Source: Blastomussa wellsi
Lineage: Eukaryota > Cnidaria > Anthozoa > Scleractinia > Plerogyridae
Direction: 5' to 3'
Assembly (NCBI GenBank): GCA_947652115.1
Contig: OX393569.1
Location: 7,799,050 to 7,863,049, forward strand
DNA length: 64,000 nucleotides
How positions within the stretch are numbered: the first letter of the stretch is position 1; each line of letters begins with the position of its first letter. The notes under the pieces were generated by a model, which saw only the letters and a program-made list of their open reading frames with translations, was not told where the DNA came from and did not search any database. The position numbers and the translations under genes were made by a program. Below are positions 9,322 to 16,483 of this stretch, in pieces.

Positions 9322-10802
9322 CGATTCTTTTTGACATAGCCTTCAACCAGAAAGGCCACAACAGCCAAAATCAGGATCCAGGCGTGTTCAGCCAGAAAAC
9401 CGAGGACCTCGCCAGCAGTTTTGAAAAGAAAAGAAACCATCGTCCCAATGAGGCCCGGAAGGATGCCTGCCATTTTTTTGCCGAGGTCTTTCAGCTCGGT
9501 TCCCAATTTTTGGGCTACTGCTTTCAAATTATTTCCAACGAGGTCAATGACAGAAACAATCAATGCGCCCGCAGAAAGAACGACCGCTGTCAAAGTCAAA
9601 CCGTGTTTTTTGAAGATCTCTTTTATGCGCTCACGCAATGGCTTGGCTATTTCTCTTTCGTCAATCTGCGTTTCAAGCCTGCCAAGTTCGTCTTGTCTTT
9701 CTGCAATTCTTTCTCTGGCTGATTCTTTTTCAGAATTTGAAGCGTTCTCATCATCGATGATTCTCTGGTCTTCTTCAATTTTGCTTTTGAGTTCAGCAGC
9801 ACGTTCATTTAATTCATCTTCTCTTTTGGTTGTGTTGAGTCTTTCTTCGAGAGTGTTTCTTTCTTTTTCTTTCGCGTCGATTCTTGCTCTGCCTTTGTCA
9901 ACTTTTTCCTGCGCTTTTCCTTTGTTTTTTAATTCTTTATTAAGATCTGCCAACTCTTTTTTTCTCGTTTTTAAATCAGCTTCATAATTTTTTTTCAGTT
10001 GCTGCAGTCTCCGAGTTTCTGACTCAATATCAAGACCCGAACCATGTTCATCAACAATTGCATCAATTTGAGCTTGATTTTGATTAATTTTGGTTCTCAG
10101 AATTTGCATATCTCGTTCTTTTCTTTCTTTTTCATCGGCAAGTTTTTGTAAATTTTCAAGTTGTTCTTCAGATTCAATTAGCCTTCGTCTTTCTTCTCTT
10201 ATATCTTCAGAATCTTGATCGATAATAATTCTTGCTTCTACCCCAAGCGCTTTTTTAACGAATTCATTTTTTAAGAAATCACTTAGAAAACCGCTGCCGT
10301 TATCTAAAAGTATCTTGTTCTCACCCCCTTTTGGGCCAATGACAACAACAACCCCCGGCTTTTTTGAAGAAAACTTGATTACTCCTAATTTCCTCCAATC
10401 AACATTGGGATATTTTTTATTTATGAAATCTTTTACCCTTTTGATTTCTAATTTTTTAAATTCTACATCGTTTTGAACAATATCATTAAATTCTTTAGCG
10501 TTTTTTTCTCCAACTAAACCTGTTGTTGGGTCTCTAAATCTTGCCAGTCTTCTTTCAATATCCTTGACTGGATCTTTTTCACCAAAATTTGTATTTGTGT
10601 AAGAAATGTCAGGCAGCCCACTCTTTTCGTGTCGCATCGTTTGCATTTCATATTGTTCACCATGGTATGGTGTTGATGCGGAATCGGGTAGGAAAGGCTG
10701 GGTTGCATCTTCTTCATCTTCAGAATCTTGTTGTTCGTCTTTTTCGTCAAGTTCTTTGTCAAGATCAGGGTCATCATGTCCAAACATTCCACCTTCCGCC
10801 AT
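9318..10802 (-). CDS. Coiled-coil protein with hydrophobic C-terminal domain
   Basis: 494 residues on the minus strand. About 1-60 is acidic and disordered (runs of Asp/Glu). About 80-190 is a possible small globular domain. About 195-380 is a long coiled coil rich in Glu/Lys/Arg/Gln with regular Leu/Ile. About 395-490 holds three hydrophobic segments (AVVLSAGALIVSVIDLVG; a Gly-rich LPGLIGTMVSFLF; WILILAVVAFLVEGYV) and a basic end. The C-terminal module is familiar to me from uncharacterised cnidarian Polinton-associated proteins. A membrane-anchored fibre or fusion-like stalk is conceivable but unproven. It is divergent from the capsid gene, with 56 bp of AT-rich DNA between start codons. 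Confidence 0.75.
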   Translation of the reverse strand: MAEGGMFGHDDPDLDKELDEKDEQQDSEDEEDATQPFLPDSASTPYHGEQYEMQTMRHEKSGLPDISYTNTNFGEKDPVKDIERRLARFRDPTTGLVGEKNAKEFNDIVQNDVEFKKLEIKRVKDFINKKYPNVDWRKLGVIKFSSKKPGVVVVIGPKGGENKILLDNGSGFLSDFLKNEFVKKALGVEARIIIDQDSEDIREERRRLIESEEQLENLQKLADEKERKERDMQILRTKINQNQAQIDAIVDEHGSGLDIESETRRLQQLKKNYEADLKTRKKELADLNKELKNKGKAQEKVDKGRARIDAKEKERNTLEERLNTTKREDELNERAAELKSKIEEDQRIIDDENASNSEKESARERIAERQDELGRLETQIDEREIAKPLRERIKEIFKKHGLTLTAVVLSAGALIVSVIDLVGNNLKAVAQKLGTELKDLGKKMAGILPGLIGTMVSFLFKTAGEVLGFLAEHAWILILAVVAFLVEGYVKKNR

Positions 10803-10858
10803 TGCGAAATATATCTTGAATATTTTTTCATTTAAATAAAATAAGTGCTTTCAAATAC
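10803..10858. promoter_or_regulatory. Two-way promoter region between accessory gene and capsid gene
   Basis: 56 bp of AT-rich DNA separates the divergent start codons at 10802 (minus) and 10859 (plus). On the minus side the leader reads GATATATTTCGCA next to the ATG; on the plus side it reads TTTCAAATAC next to the ATG. Both end in TATA/ATAC-like words, as at most other starts in the element. It must contain both promoters unless transcription starts inside the neighbouring genes. Confidence 0.5.
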
Positions 10859-12106
10859 ATGGCGGTCCAGGCAAACCTTCTTCCAACGCACACAAGAAAA
10901 ATTCTCGGCGCGATGAAAGCCGAGCGCACGGTCAAGCGCATCACTTTTAATCCAAGCGAAGCCAAACCCGGCGAGACGCTGAATGTTTACGTGCCCAAGC
11001 TGAATGAGAACGATGTCCTCGTGCCAGGCTCCCTCAGTCTGCGATTCGACATCGACCTGTCGGGTGGTCACGCCGACAACTTCCTCGTTCAAAACGTCAC
11101 CCGCGCTCTGGTCGAAAAAATGGTCGTGAAGTTCGGAGAAAATCTGCAGGACACGGTGGGTTATGGCTTTTACAAGATCTGGGAGGACCTTTTCCTCTCG
11201 CAAGAAGAGCGTGACAACATGCTTCTCGAGGGCATCCAGTCTGAAGACCTCTGCAAAATCCGTTCAGACTCGGGGGACAAAAAAACTTCGGGCGTTGACG
11301 CTGAAAACGAGCTGGAAAATGTTTTTGGGAAAAAATACCACATCCGCCTGGACCATCAGATACTGACGGACCACGGAGTATTTTATCACAAAGCTCTCCA
11401 AAACAACCTCATTTTTGAGTTGACCCTTGCGCGTGCCGATCAGGTTGTCAGAGGCTCTGATCCCACAAAACTGGAATACATGCTGAAAAACATCCAGCTC
11501 GAGTACGAAATGATTAAAAGCGAGTCCTTGGCGGACGAGGCGAGCAGTGTTTACAACAGTGGCAAGGAGTTCTTGTACGATCATGTGCACCGGGATAAGG
11601 TGGTGACCTTCAAAAAAGAAACCGACACAAGGCTGAACATCAAAATTAACCAACAAAGAAGGTCCCTGAAAGCCATTCTTCTCCTTTTCATTGAGCCTTT
11701 CGCGGGCGGTGCCAGAGATTCAGAAAAGTTCATTAACCCTGACATCGTGAAAGCCGATGTCACGGTGAACGGCGTGCCCAACATGGTCTTCAACAACGGG
11801 ATCGAATTGAAAGACATGTGGCGCGAAGTTGACCGCTTTTTTGGCAAGAAAAAGAACAAAACGCAGCACATGAATATGAAAAAGTTCTACACCGGAGACA
11901 GGTTCGGGCTTCTGATCGATTTGCGCTCAATGGCGAGTCAAGAAATGCATGGAAGCGGCACGCGGCTTGTCGACTCATCAGATGGAATACAGATTGAACT
12001 CCAGCGGAAAAAAACAGGCTCAGGCGATGTGTACTGCCACGTCTATGTTATCAGCGACTCGATGTTGGGAGTATTGAGGCAGCAACTTGAAACTGTCCAG
12101 TATTAA
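10859..12106 (+). CDS. Major capsid protein candidate (double jelly-roll type)
   Basis: 415 residues from ATG 10859, with Leu/Val/Asp-rich alternating strands through the whole length and no membrane segment. Size, position directly upstream of the packaging ATPase and absence of enzymatic motifs fit the Polinton hexon-like major capsid protein, which forms pseudo-hexagonal capsomers. Visible elements include an N-terminal arm with basic residues, the segment NVYVPKLNENDVLVPGSLSL at about 42-61, and a basic FFGKKKNKTQ patch at about 326-335. The fold is inferred from gene order, size and strand-rich composition, not from an alignment. Codon use is GC-rich compared with the left end of the element. 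Confidence 0.75.
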   Translation: MAVQANLLPTHTRKILGAMKAERTVKRITFNPSEAKPGETLNVYVPKLNENDVLVPGSLSLRFDIDLSGGHADNFLVQNVTRALVEKMVVKFGENLQDTVGYGFYKIWEDLFLSQEERDNMLLEGIQSEDLCKIRSDSGDKKTSGVDAENELENVFGKKYHIRLDHQILTDHGVFYHKALQNNLIFELTLARADQVVRGSDPTKLEYMLKNIQLEYEMIKSESLADEASSVYNSGKEFLYDHVHRDKVVTFKKETDTRLNIKINQQRRSLKAILLLFIEPFAGGARDSEKFINPDIVKADVTVNGVPNMVFNNGIELKDMWREVDRFFGKKKNKTQHMNMKKFYTGDRFGLLIDLRSMASQEMHGSGTRLVDSSDGIQIELQRKKTGSGDVYCHVYVISDSMLGVLRQQLETVQY

Positions 12107-12131
12107 TTTGAAAATTGCTCCCGTTGATATA

Positions 12132-12767
12132 ATGGACCCAAAAAGAATCCCGTTCAACGCTCTCGTCGTGGGGCCGACGAATTCAGGCAAAACAAAGTTT
12201 GTGGTGGATCAGCTCCGCGGCCCCTTCCACGGCAAGTTCGACTTCATTGCGCTCATCTGCCCGACATTCAAACACAACATGACTTTTCATCGTTTCGCTG
12301 AGAAAGACCCGCGTTTTTATGTCGTGGTTTGCGTACAGCATGAAGTTGAAAAATTTTTGAAGTATGTTTACTTTTTTTTGGAGGGCACCAACGCGCTCAT
12401 TATCCTCGATGACTGCGCGGCCTCGAAAGATGTGAAAAAGCGCACAGGCGAGCTGGTCGAACTCGCATTCAGCGGCCGCCACGCAGGGATCAGCACGTGG
12501 GTGATAACCCAAAAGATGACCAGCATCACGGTCTCTTTCCGCGAAAACGCTGCGGCGCTTGTGCTTTTTTACACGCCCTCGTTGAAGACATTGAAAGCGG
12601 TTTTTGATGAATTCGCCGGCGAACTTTCTCAAGATGAATTCAAAGACCTCATTTCAAAATTGAAAGAAACACAGTTCTCCTGCCTTGTGTTCGCACTTCA
12701 GTACCCGTTCGGAATAAAATTCCACACACCTCACCCCTCACCCCAATTAAAAATAAAAAATGAATAA
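12132..12767 (+). CDS. DNA packaging ATPase (FtsK/HerA-like, A32-type)
   Basis: 211 residues, using ATG 12132, the first ATG in frame; an upstream TTG at 12087 inside the capsid gene is rejected. Walker A is GPTNSGKT at residues 14-21. Walker B is ALIILDD at 88-94. A later STWVITQKM segment fits the sensor-type motif seen in this ATPase class. The family pumps DNA into preformed capsids of Polintons, virophages, adeno-like and giant viruses. It lies 25 bp after the capsid stop, in the usual capsid-ATPase order. All key residues are present. Confidence 0.9.
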   Translation: MDPKRIPFNALVVGPTNSGKTKFVVDQLRGPFHGKFDFIALICPTFKHNMTFHRFAEKDPRFYVVVCVQHEVEKFLKYVYFFLEGTNALIILDDCAASKDVKKRTGELVELAFSGRHAGISTWVITQKMTSITVSFRENAAALVLFYTPSLKTLKAVFDEFAGELSQDEFKDLISKLKETQFSCLVFALQYPFGIKFHTPHPSPQLKIKNE

Positions 12768-12787
12768 AAATTCACAAATATACAGAA

Positions 12788-13384
12788 ATGGCGGACTTAT
12801 CAACACTCGATGACTTTGAATTGTCGGGCTTGGACTTGTCGGGCTTGGACTTGCTTGAAGCTGAGGCAGCGAGCGCGCCCGCCGGCATTGTCCCCGATGT
12901 TGTTTCAACGCAGCCTGATATCCCCGCTCTTCGTGAGAAGCTGGCCGTGCTTGTGTCGACAGGAAAATCAAAAGAAGCCATCGGGGAGCGGCTTTCATAC
13001 GAACAAGTGAAACGCCTTTCTGACAAAGATGTCGAGAAATACACCAAACGCTACCAGGCTTACGTGGGCTCCAAGACAACGGACAGCTTGATCGACAGCT
13101 TCATTTTTCTTGCAACCAAAGCGGTCGGAATGGCAGTCGACATCGATGACATCAATGCTCTGCAAAAAGATCTGAGAAACGACTGGATCATCAGCAATGA
13201 GCTCTCCAACCTGGCAGGCAGCGCCGCTTTGTCTTGCGGTCGTTTTCTCGCTCTGGCCAACGCAGTGTTGATCACAACAAAACACATTGATTTCAGCGGA
13301 GGAGGCCTCTCCGGGGATCCAAAAGTTTGGGACGGGCAGCCTTTGCACATTGCTACTGAGGTTGACTCACCAACAAATGAATAA
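12788..13384 (+). CDS. Uncharacterised Polinton protein, 198 residues
   Basis: The start ATG 12788 follows the ATPase stop by 20 bp and is preceded by AAATATACAGAA, close to the ATATACGCGAA leader of other genes. The N-terminus carries a short duplicated LSGLDLSGLD unit (residues about 12-21). The middle is charged and helical. The last 60 residues contain Ala/Ser/Gly-rich helices but no clear transmembrane span. I do not recognise a family. Location among late structural genes suggests a virion or assembly part. Confidence 0.7.
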   Translation: MADLSTLDDFELSGLDLSGLDLLEAEAASAPAGIVPDVVSTQPDIPALREKLAVLVSTGKSKEAIGERLSYEQVKRLSDKDVEKYTKRYQAYVGSKTTDSLIDSFIFLATKAVGMAVDIDDINALQKDLRNDWIISNELSNLAGSAALSCGRFLALANAVLITTKHIDFSGGGLSGDPKVWDGQPLHIATEVDSPTNE

Positions 13385-13441
13385 TTACACAGATGTTGCA
13401 AAGTATTATTCAGAATTGAATATTAATTTTGTTTTTATACA

Positions 13442-13960
13442 ATGGCTGAAACCGCACAAGCAAACCCAGTTGGGCAAACACCACCGCAGACGAGTCAAGT
13501 AACTTCACAAACGCCGGCACCAAACCCACCGCAGACGAGCCAAGTAACTTCACAAACGCCGGCAACAAAGCCCAAAAATCCCAAGCGAATTGCTGCTGGC
13601 AAAGATATTGCAAGAAGAACTCGGGAGGCCCGCGCAGCGCACAAACAAGCTTATGAAGAGAAAATGGCAAAACAATCTGCACCTGCTGTGGGGCAAGCCC
13701 CACACCCCGTGGAAACCACAACAGAGCCCGCACCAAAGCCTGCTGCAGAAAACGGTCTCACCACAACCCAATTGATCGCAATCGCCGGAATTGGCGTCAC
13801 GCTTCTCACAACTTATGTCAAGCGTGAAGACATCAAGGCCTTTTTCAAAAAGAACCAGGCAACTTCTGTGAAGCCCGCCCCCACACCTCAAAACAAAAGC
13901 CATGTGGATGCGGAGCCTCAACCGCGGCCGAAAAAAAGTGGAATTCGGAATATGGATTAG
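13442..13960 (+). CDS. Pro/Gln/Thr-rich protein with one membrane segment
   Basis: 172 residues. Residues 14-26 and 29-41 are two copies of a 13-residue PPQTSQVTSQTPA unit, made by a 45-bp-scale DNA duplication at about 13480-13565. A strongly basic region follows (about 43-75, K/R/A-rich), which could bind DNA. A hydrophobic segment at about 107-125 (LIAIAGIGVTLLTTYV) is followed by another basic Pro-rich tail. The architecture resembles small basic virion core or membrane proteins, but no homology is recognised. Confidence 0.7.
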   Translation: MAETAQANPVGQTPPQTSQVTSQTPAPNPPQTSQVTSQTPATKPKNPKRIAAGKDIARRTREARAAHKQAYEEKMAKQSAPAVGQAPHPVETTTEPAPKPAAENGLTTTQLIAIAGIGVTLLTTYVKREDIKAFFKKNQATSVKPAPTPQNKSHVDAEPQPRPKKSGIRNMD

Positions 13961-14060
13961 TGGGGACAAATAATTTTTTCATTTGAATGTTTTGTTTTGC
14001 TCACCACAAGTATGCCAAAAAATTTCTTTTGAACGTTTATTTTTTTCTTACATACCAAAC

Positions 14061-14282
14061 ATGTCTGACAACAAGCTCGTAAAAACCGTTCTTGATGCCG
14101 CGACTCTCGTTGGCCTCACTGCAGGCATTGGGTGGGTTGCCAAAAAAGCGTTCAGGAGAAGTTTTACAGATGACCCTTCAGATTCTGTCGAAAACTTCGC
14201 AATGTTCACTGGTGTGATGGCGGGCAGCATCTGGCTCAAGAAGTACCTGGAGGACCAGAAAATCTTACCCGACAAACTTTGA
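14061..14282 (+). CDS. Small membrane protein, 73 residues
   Basis: The first in-frame ATG is 14061; the frame is open further upstream without an ATG. Hydrophobic segments lie at about 10-28 (ATLVGLTAGIGWVA) and about 44-57 (MFTGVMAGSIWL), separated by a basic-acidic stretch. This fits a small two-span membrane protein. It is one of four consecutive small hydrophobic genes between the capsid block and the integrase. Function is unknown; virion membrane or release roles are possible. Confidence 0.6.
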   Translation: MSDNKLVKTVLDAATLVGLTAGIGWVAKKAFRRSFTDDPSDSVENFAMFTGVMAGSIWLKKYLEDQKILPDKL

Positions 14283-14319
14283 GAAAATCATTTGAAAAAA
14301 TGTCGCCGATTTTATAATC

Positions 14320-14745
14320 ATGGCAAGTATCGCAATTATGGTTGGCGGGGCTGTGTTGAACGCAGCGGCTTTCATCGGCGGCAATTATCTGGCGAAGGCT
14401 TTTGGAGGCAGTGACAAGGCCGCTCTTGAAGAAAAAGAGCGCCACGACCGGGCTCTCGAGGCGTATCAAGCTGCGTACGCCAAATACTCGCGCGACCGCA
14501 CCAAACTTCTCGACTGGATTGCAACAAACGAGCACATAAAAGAGGAAGCCAAGCAGAACTTCACCAACACTGACTACGCTTTCAAACTTTATAACAAGGC
14601 GCATCCTGAAGAGCAAATGACTCCTCCCAAAGAGCCCAAATTTTCTGATTTTTATCAACCAAGCCAGCAGCAAAAAAATGGTGAACTCATGTTCGTCGGG
14701 GCCGGGGCTCTCGCTTTGGGCTACGCTGCTTTACGGTTCTTTTAA
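14320..14745 (+). CDS. Membrane protein with N- and C-terminal hydrophobic segments
   Basis: 141 residues. Hydrophobic, Gly/Ala-rich residues lie at about 1-28 (IAIMVGGAVLNAAAFIGG) and again at about 121-140 (MFVGAGALALGYAALRFF). A soluble, charged helical centre joins them and contains a P-P-K-E-P-K-F-S-D-F stretch. The short leader GATTTTATAATC sits at the ATG. It is a recurring type of protein in these elements, without known function. Confidence 0.65.
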   Translation: MASIAIMVGGAVLNAAAFIGGNYLAKAFGGSDKAALEEKERHDRALEAYQAAYAKYSRDRTKLLDWIATNEHIKEEAKQNFTNTDYAFKLYNKAHPEEQMTPPKEPKFSDFYQPSQQQKNGELMFVGAGALALGYAALRFF

Positions 14746-14766
14746 ACTTTTTTTCACCTCTTTTAT
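14741..14766 (+). promoter_or_regulatory. 26-nt duplicated leader, copy 1
   Basis: TTTAAACTTTTTTTCACCTC followed by TTTTAT abuts the ATG at 14767. The same 26 nt with one change lies at 14913-14938 before the integrase. It overlaps the end of the preceding gene by its first five bases. Likely a promoter or transcript leader. Confidence 0.55.
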
Positions 14767-14910
14767 ATGGATTTCTACTGTGTGAATGAGAAGAAGATTA
14801 CCCCCAACGTTCGTGGGAGTGAAAGACTCGGAAAAACCAAAAATGGGCAAACCTTTCTGAAAGTCAAATGCGCCTCTTGCGGGAAAACCAAAACAAGATT
14901 CATCTGCTAA
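14767..14910 (+). CDS. 47-residue zinc-ribbon-like small protein
   Basis: A short frame from ATG 14767 to TAA 14910. It reads as a basic protein with Cys at position 5, a K-V-K-C-A-S-C-G-K motif near 33-41 and a final Cys. The CxxC pair suggests a half zinc ribbon. The layout N-terminal FYC, then Gly-rich turn, then CxxC, is shared by tiny zinc proteins of large DNA viruses. The position, between two copies of the same leader and with no other gene on either strand, supports real coding. Function is unknown. Confidence 0.65.
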   Translation: MDFYCVNEKKITPNVRGSERLGKTKNGQTFLKVKCASCGKTKTRFIC

Positions 14911-14912
14911 CA

Positions 14913-14938
14913 TTTAAACTTTTTTTCACCTCGTTTAT
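14913..14938 (+). promoter_or_regulatory. 26-nt duplicated leader, copy 2
   Basis: Identical to 14741-14766 except G for T near the end (CACCTCGTTTAT). It abuts the integrase ATG at 14939. Confidence 0.55.
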
Positions 14939-15937
14939 ATGTACACCAAACTCGCGAAGACATACTACAGCCCTGGCGGTTATTGGAAAGGCATTGCCGC
15001 CATCAAAAAACTGGCCGCGGCTGCAAACGTCCCGGAAGACACCGCAAAAAAGTGGTTGATCAAGCAAGCCCTCTGGCAGATATTCCTGCCTGCGCCGAAG
15101 CATATTCCTCGACCGAAATTCGACGTGTCCTTACCCAACAAGGTCCACCAGGCGGACCTTCTTTTTTTGCCTCACGATAAACTGCCTCGCGGTCGCAAAG
15201 TCTGGAAATACGCGCTGAACGTTGTCGACGTGGCCAGCCGTTTCAAAGAGTCCGAACCCTTGACCTCGAAAAATTCTGACGAGGTTGCCCAGGCTTTTCA
15301 GAAAATTTACAAGCGCGGCCCTTTGAAATGGCCTGAAATGTTGCAAGTTGACCCTGGGCGCGAATTCATGGGCGCTGTGACGAAAGTCATGGAAAATCAC
15401 AAAACTTTCATCCGGCGCGGGCGCGTCAACATTCACCGCGATCAGGCCATTGTTGAACGTTTCAACCGCACCCTTGCCGAACGCCTGTTCGGTCACCAGT
15501 ATGCCGTGGAAATGCGGGTGCCTGAGGGCCAGCGGTCTAGGGCATGGGTGAAAAGACTTCCTGAAGTTGTTTCGGCTTTGAACAACGAGGTGACCAGCCT
15601 CATCGGAAAGAAACCCGCTGTTGCAATCAAAGAGAAATCTGTTTTTTCGAAACCTTCGACTGCTTATCACAGACCTGTTGGGAAGGATGAAAAAATCCTG
15701 CCATATCTTGTTCAGGTTCGCCATCTTTACGAACCTGGTGAGCTTGAAGGGGGGAAAAAAAGAGCCACGGATCCGGTTTGGTCTTTGAAAGTTTTCACCA
15801 TTGAAAAGGTTTTACAAAAACCGGATCAGCCCTTTCTGTACTATTTGCATGATGGACCCAAGCGCGGCTTTGTGCGTGAAGAGCTGCTGGTTATTCCTCC
15901 AAACACCGTTCTCCCGCCAGCCAGCGTGGACAGTTGA
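14939..15937 (+). CDS. Retroviral-type integrase (rve/DDE family)
   Basis: 332 residues. The catalytic triad is visible as D73 (in HQADLLFL), D138 (in LQVDPGREF) and E173 (in QAIVERFNRTLAERL). D138 and E173 are separated by 34 residues, close to the classical D-x35-E. Residues 1-60 form a small helical N-terminal region without a full HHCC zinc motif. The C-terminal part (about 240-315) is likely the SH3-like DNA-binding domain (PVWSLKVFTIEKV). This enzyme joins the element ends to host DNA and makes the short target duplication seen here. All three catalytic residues are intact. Confidence 0.92.
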   Translation: MYTKLAKTYYSPGGYWKGIAAIKKLAAAANVPEDTAKKWLIKQALWQIFLPAPKHIPRPKFDVSLPNKVHQADLLFLPHDKLPRGRKVWKYALNVVDVASRFKESEPLTSKNSDEVAQAFQKIYKRGPLKWPEMLQVDPGREFMGAVTKVMENHKTFIRRGRVNIHRDQAIVERFNRTLAERLFGHQYAVEMRVPEGQRSRAWVKRLPEVVSALNNEVTSLIGKKPAVAIKEKSVFSKPSTAYHRPVGKDEKILPYLVQVRHLYEPGELEGGKKRATDPVWSLKVFTIEKVLQKPDQPFLYYLHDGPKRGFVREELLVIPPNTVLPPASVDS

Positions 15938-15973
15938 ACAAATGAAAATCCAGATTAAATTTTTTTCTCCAGA

Positions 15974-16255
15974 ATGAAAATCAACGCTGCTTTGATCAAT
16001 ACCGTCTGTTTTTTCTCTTTGGTTTTTCTCGGTTCAGCCATTTATGGTCCGAAAGTTCTTGATTCTGTACCCTTTTTTATCAATTTTGTTGATGGCCAGC
16101 TTGAAAACATCTTTTGGAATTTGCTCAAAATTGCAGTGGCGTTTAATGTGATGCTTGTTATTGCAAAAATGTCAACAGGAACGCGGATTGAAATCCGCTC
16201 ACCATTTGGTTTGGGGGAAAAAACTGGCTTGAACAACCAAAACTGGCCAAGTTGA
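15974..16255 (+). CDS. Small membrane protein, 93 residues
   Basis: Start ATG 15974, 36 bp after the integrase stop. Hydrophobic stretches lie at about 7-24 (LINTVCFFSLVFLGSAIY) and about 47-65 (FWNLLKIAVAFNVMLVIA), followed by a short soluble tail. This fits a two-span membrane protein. No family is recognised. Confidence 0.6.
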   Translation: MKINAALINTVCFFSLVFLGSAIYGPKVLDSVPFFINFVDGQLENIFWNLLKIAVAFNVMLVIAKMSTGTRIEIRSPFGLGEKTGLNNQNWPS

Positions 16256-16276
16256 ACAAACAAATGAAATTTCAAA

Positions 16277-16483
16277 ATGGGCCGTGGACGCAACGGTGTT
16301 ATTGTTCAAACCTCAAGCAAAGGAAAAAAACGCACCATCAAAGAGCTTTCCAATAATGCATGCTCTGTTGTTTTTAAAAAACCCTGCCCATCCTGTGAAA
16401 AGGAAGTCATTTTTCTTGATCAAGCCATTGTGAATTATTTACAAAGTTTGGACCCGCGTGAGGTGGCTCAAACATTAAAGTGA
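16277..16483 (+). CDS. Small basic protein with a CxxC motif
   Basis: 68 residues from ATG 16277. The N-terminus is Gly/Arg/Lys-rich. KPCPSCEKE at about 35-43 gives a CxxC pair, with one further Cys near 29, so a small zinc site is possible. Its last 16 bp overlap the polymerase stop end on the other strand. Function is unknown. Confidence 0.55.
   Translation: MGRGRNGVIVQTSSKGKKRTIKELSNNACSVVFKKPCPSCEKEVIFLDQAIVNYLQSLDPREVAQTLK

Noticed and set aside
12087..12131. TTG-initiated start of the packaging ATPase overlapping the capsid gene
   Set aside because: The first ATG at 12132 directly precedes the conserved N-terminus and is preceded by GATATA as at other starts.
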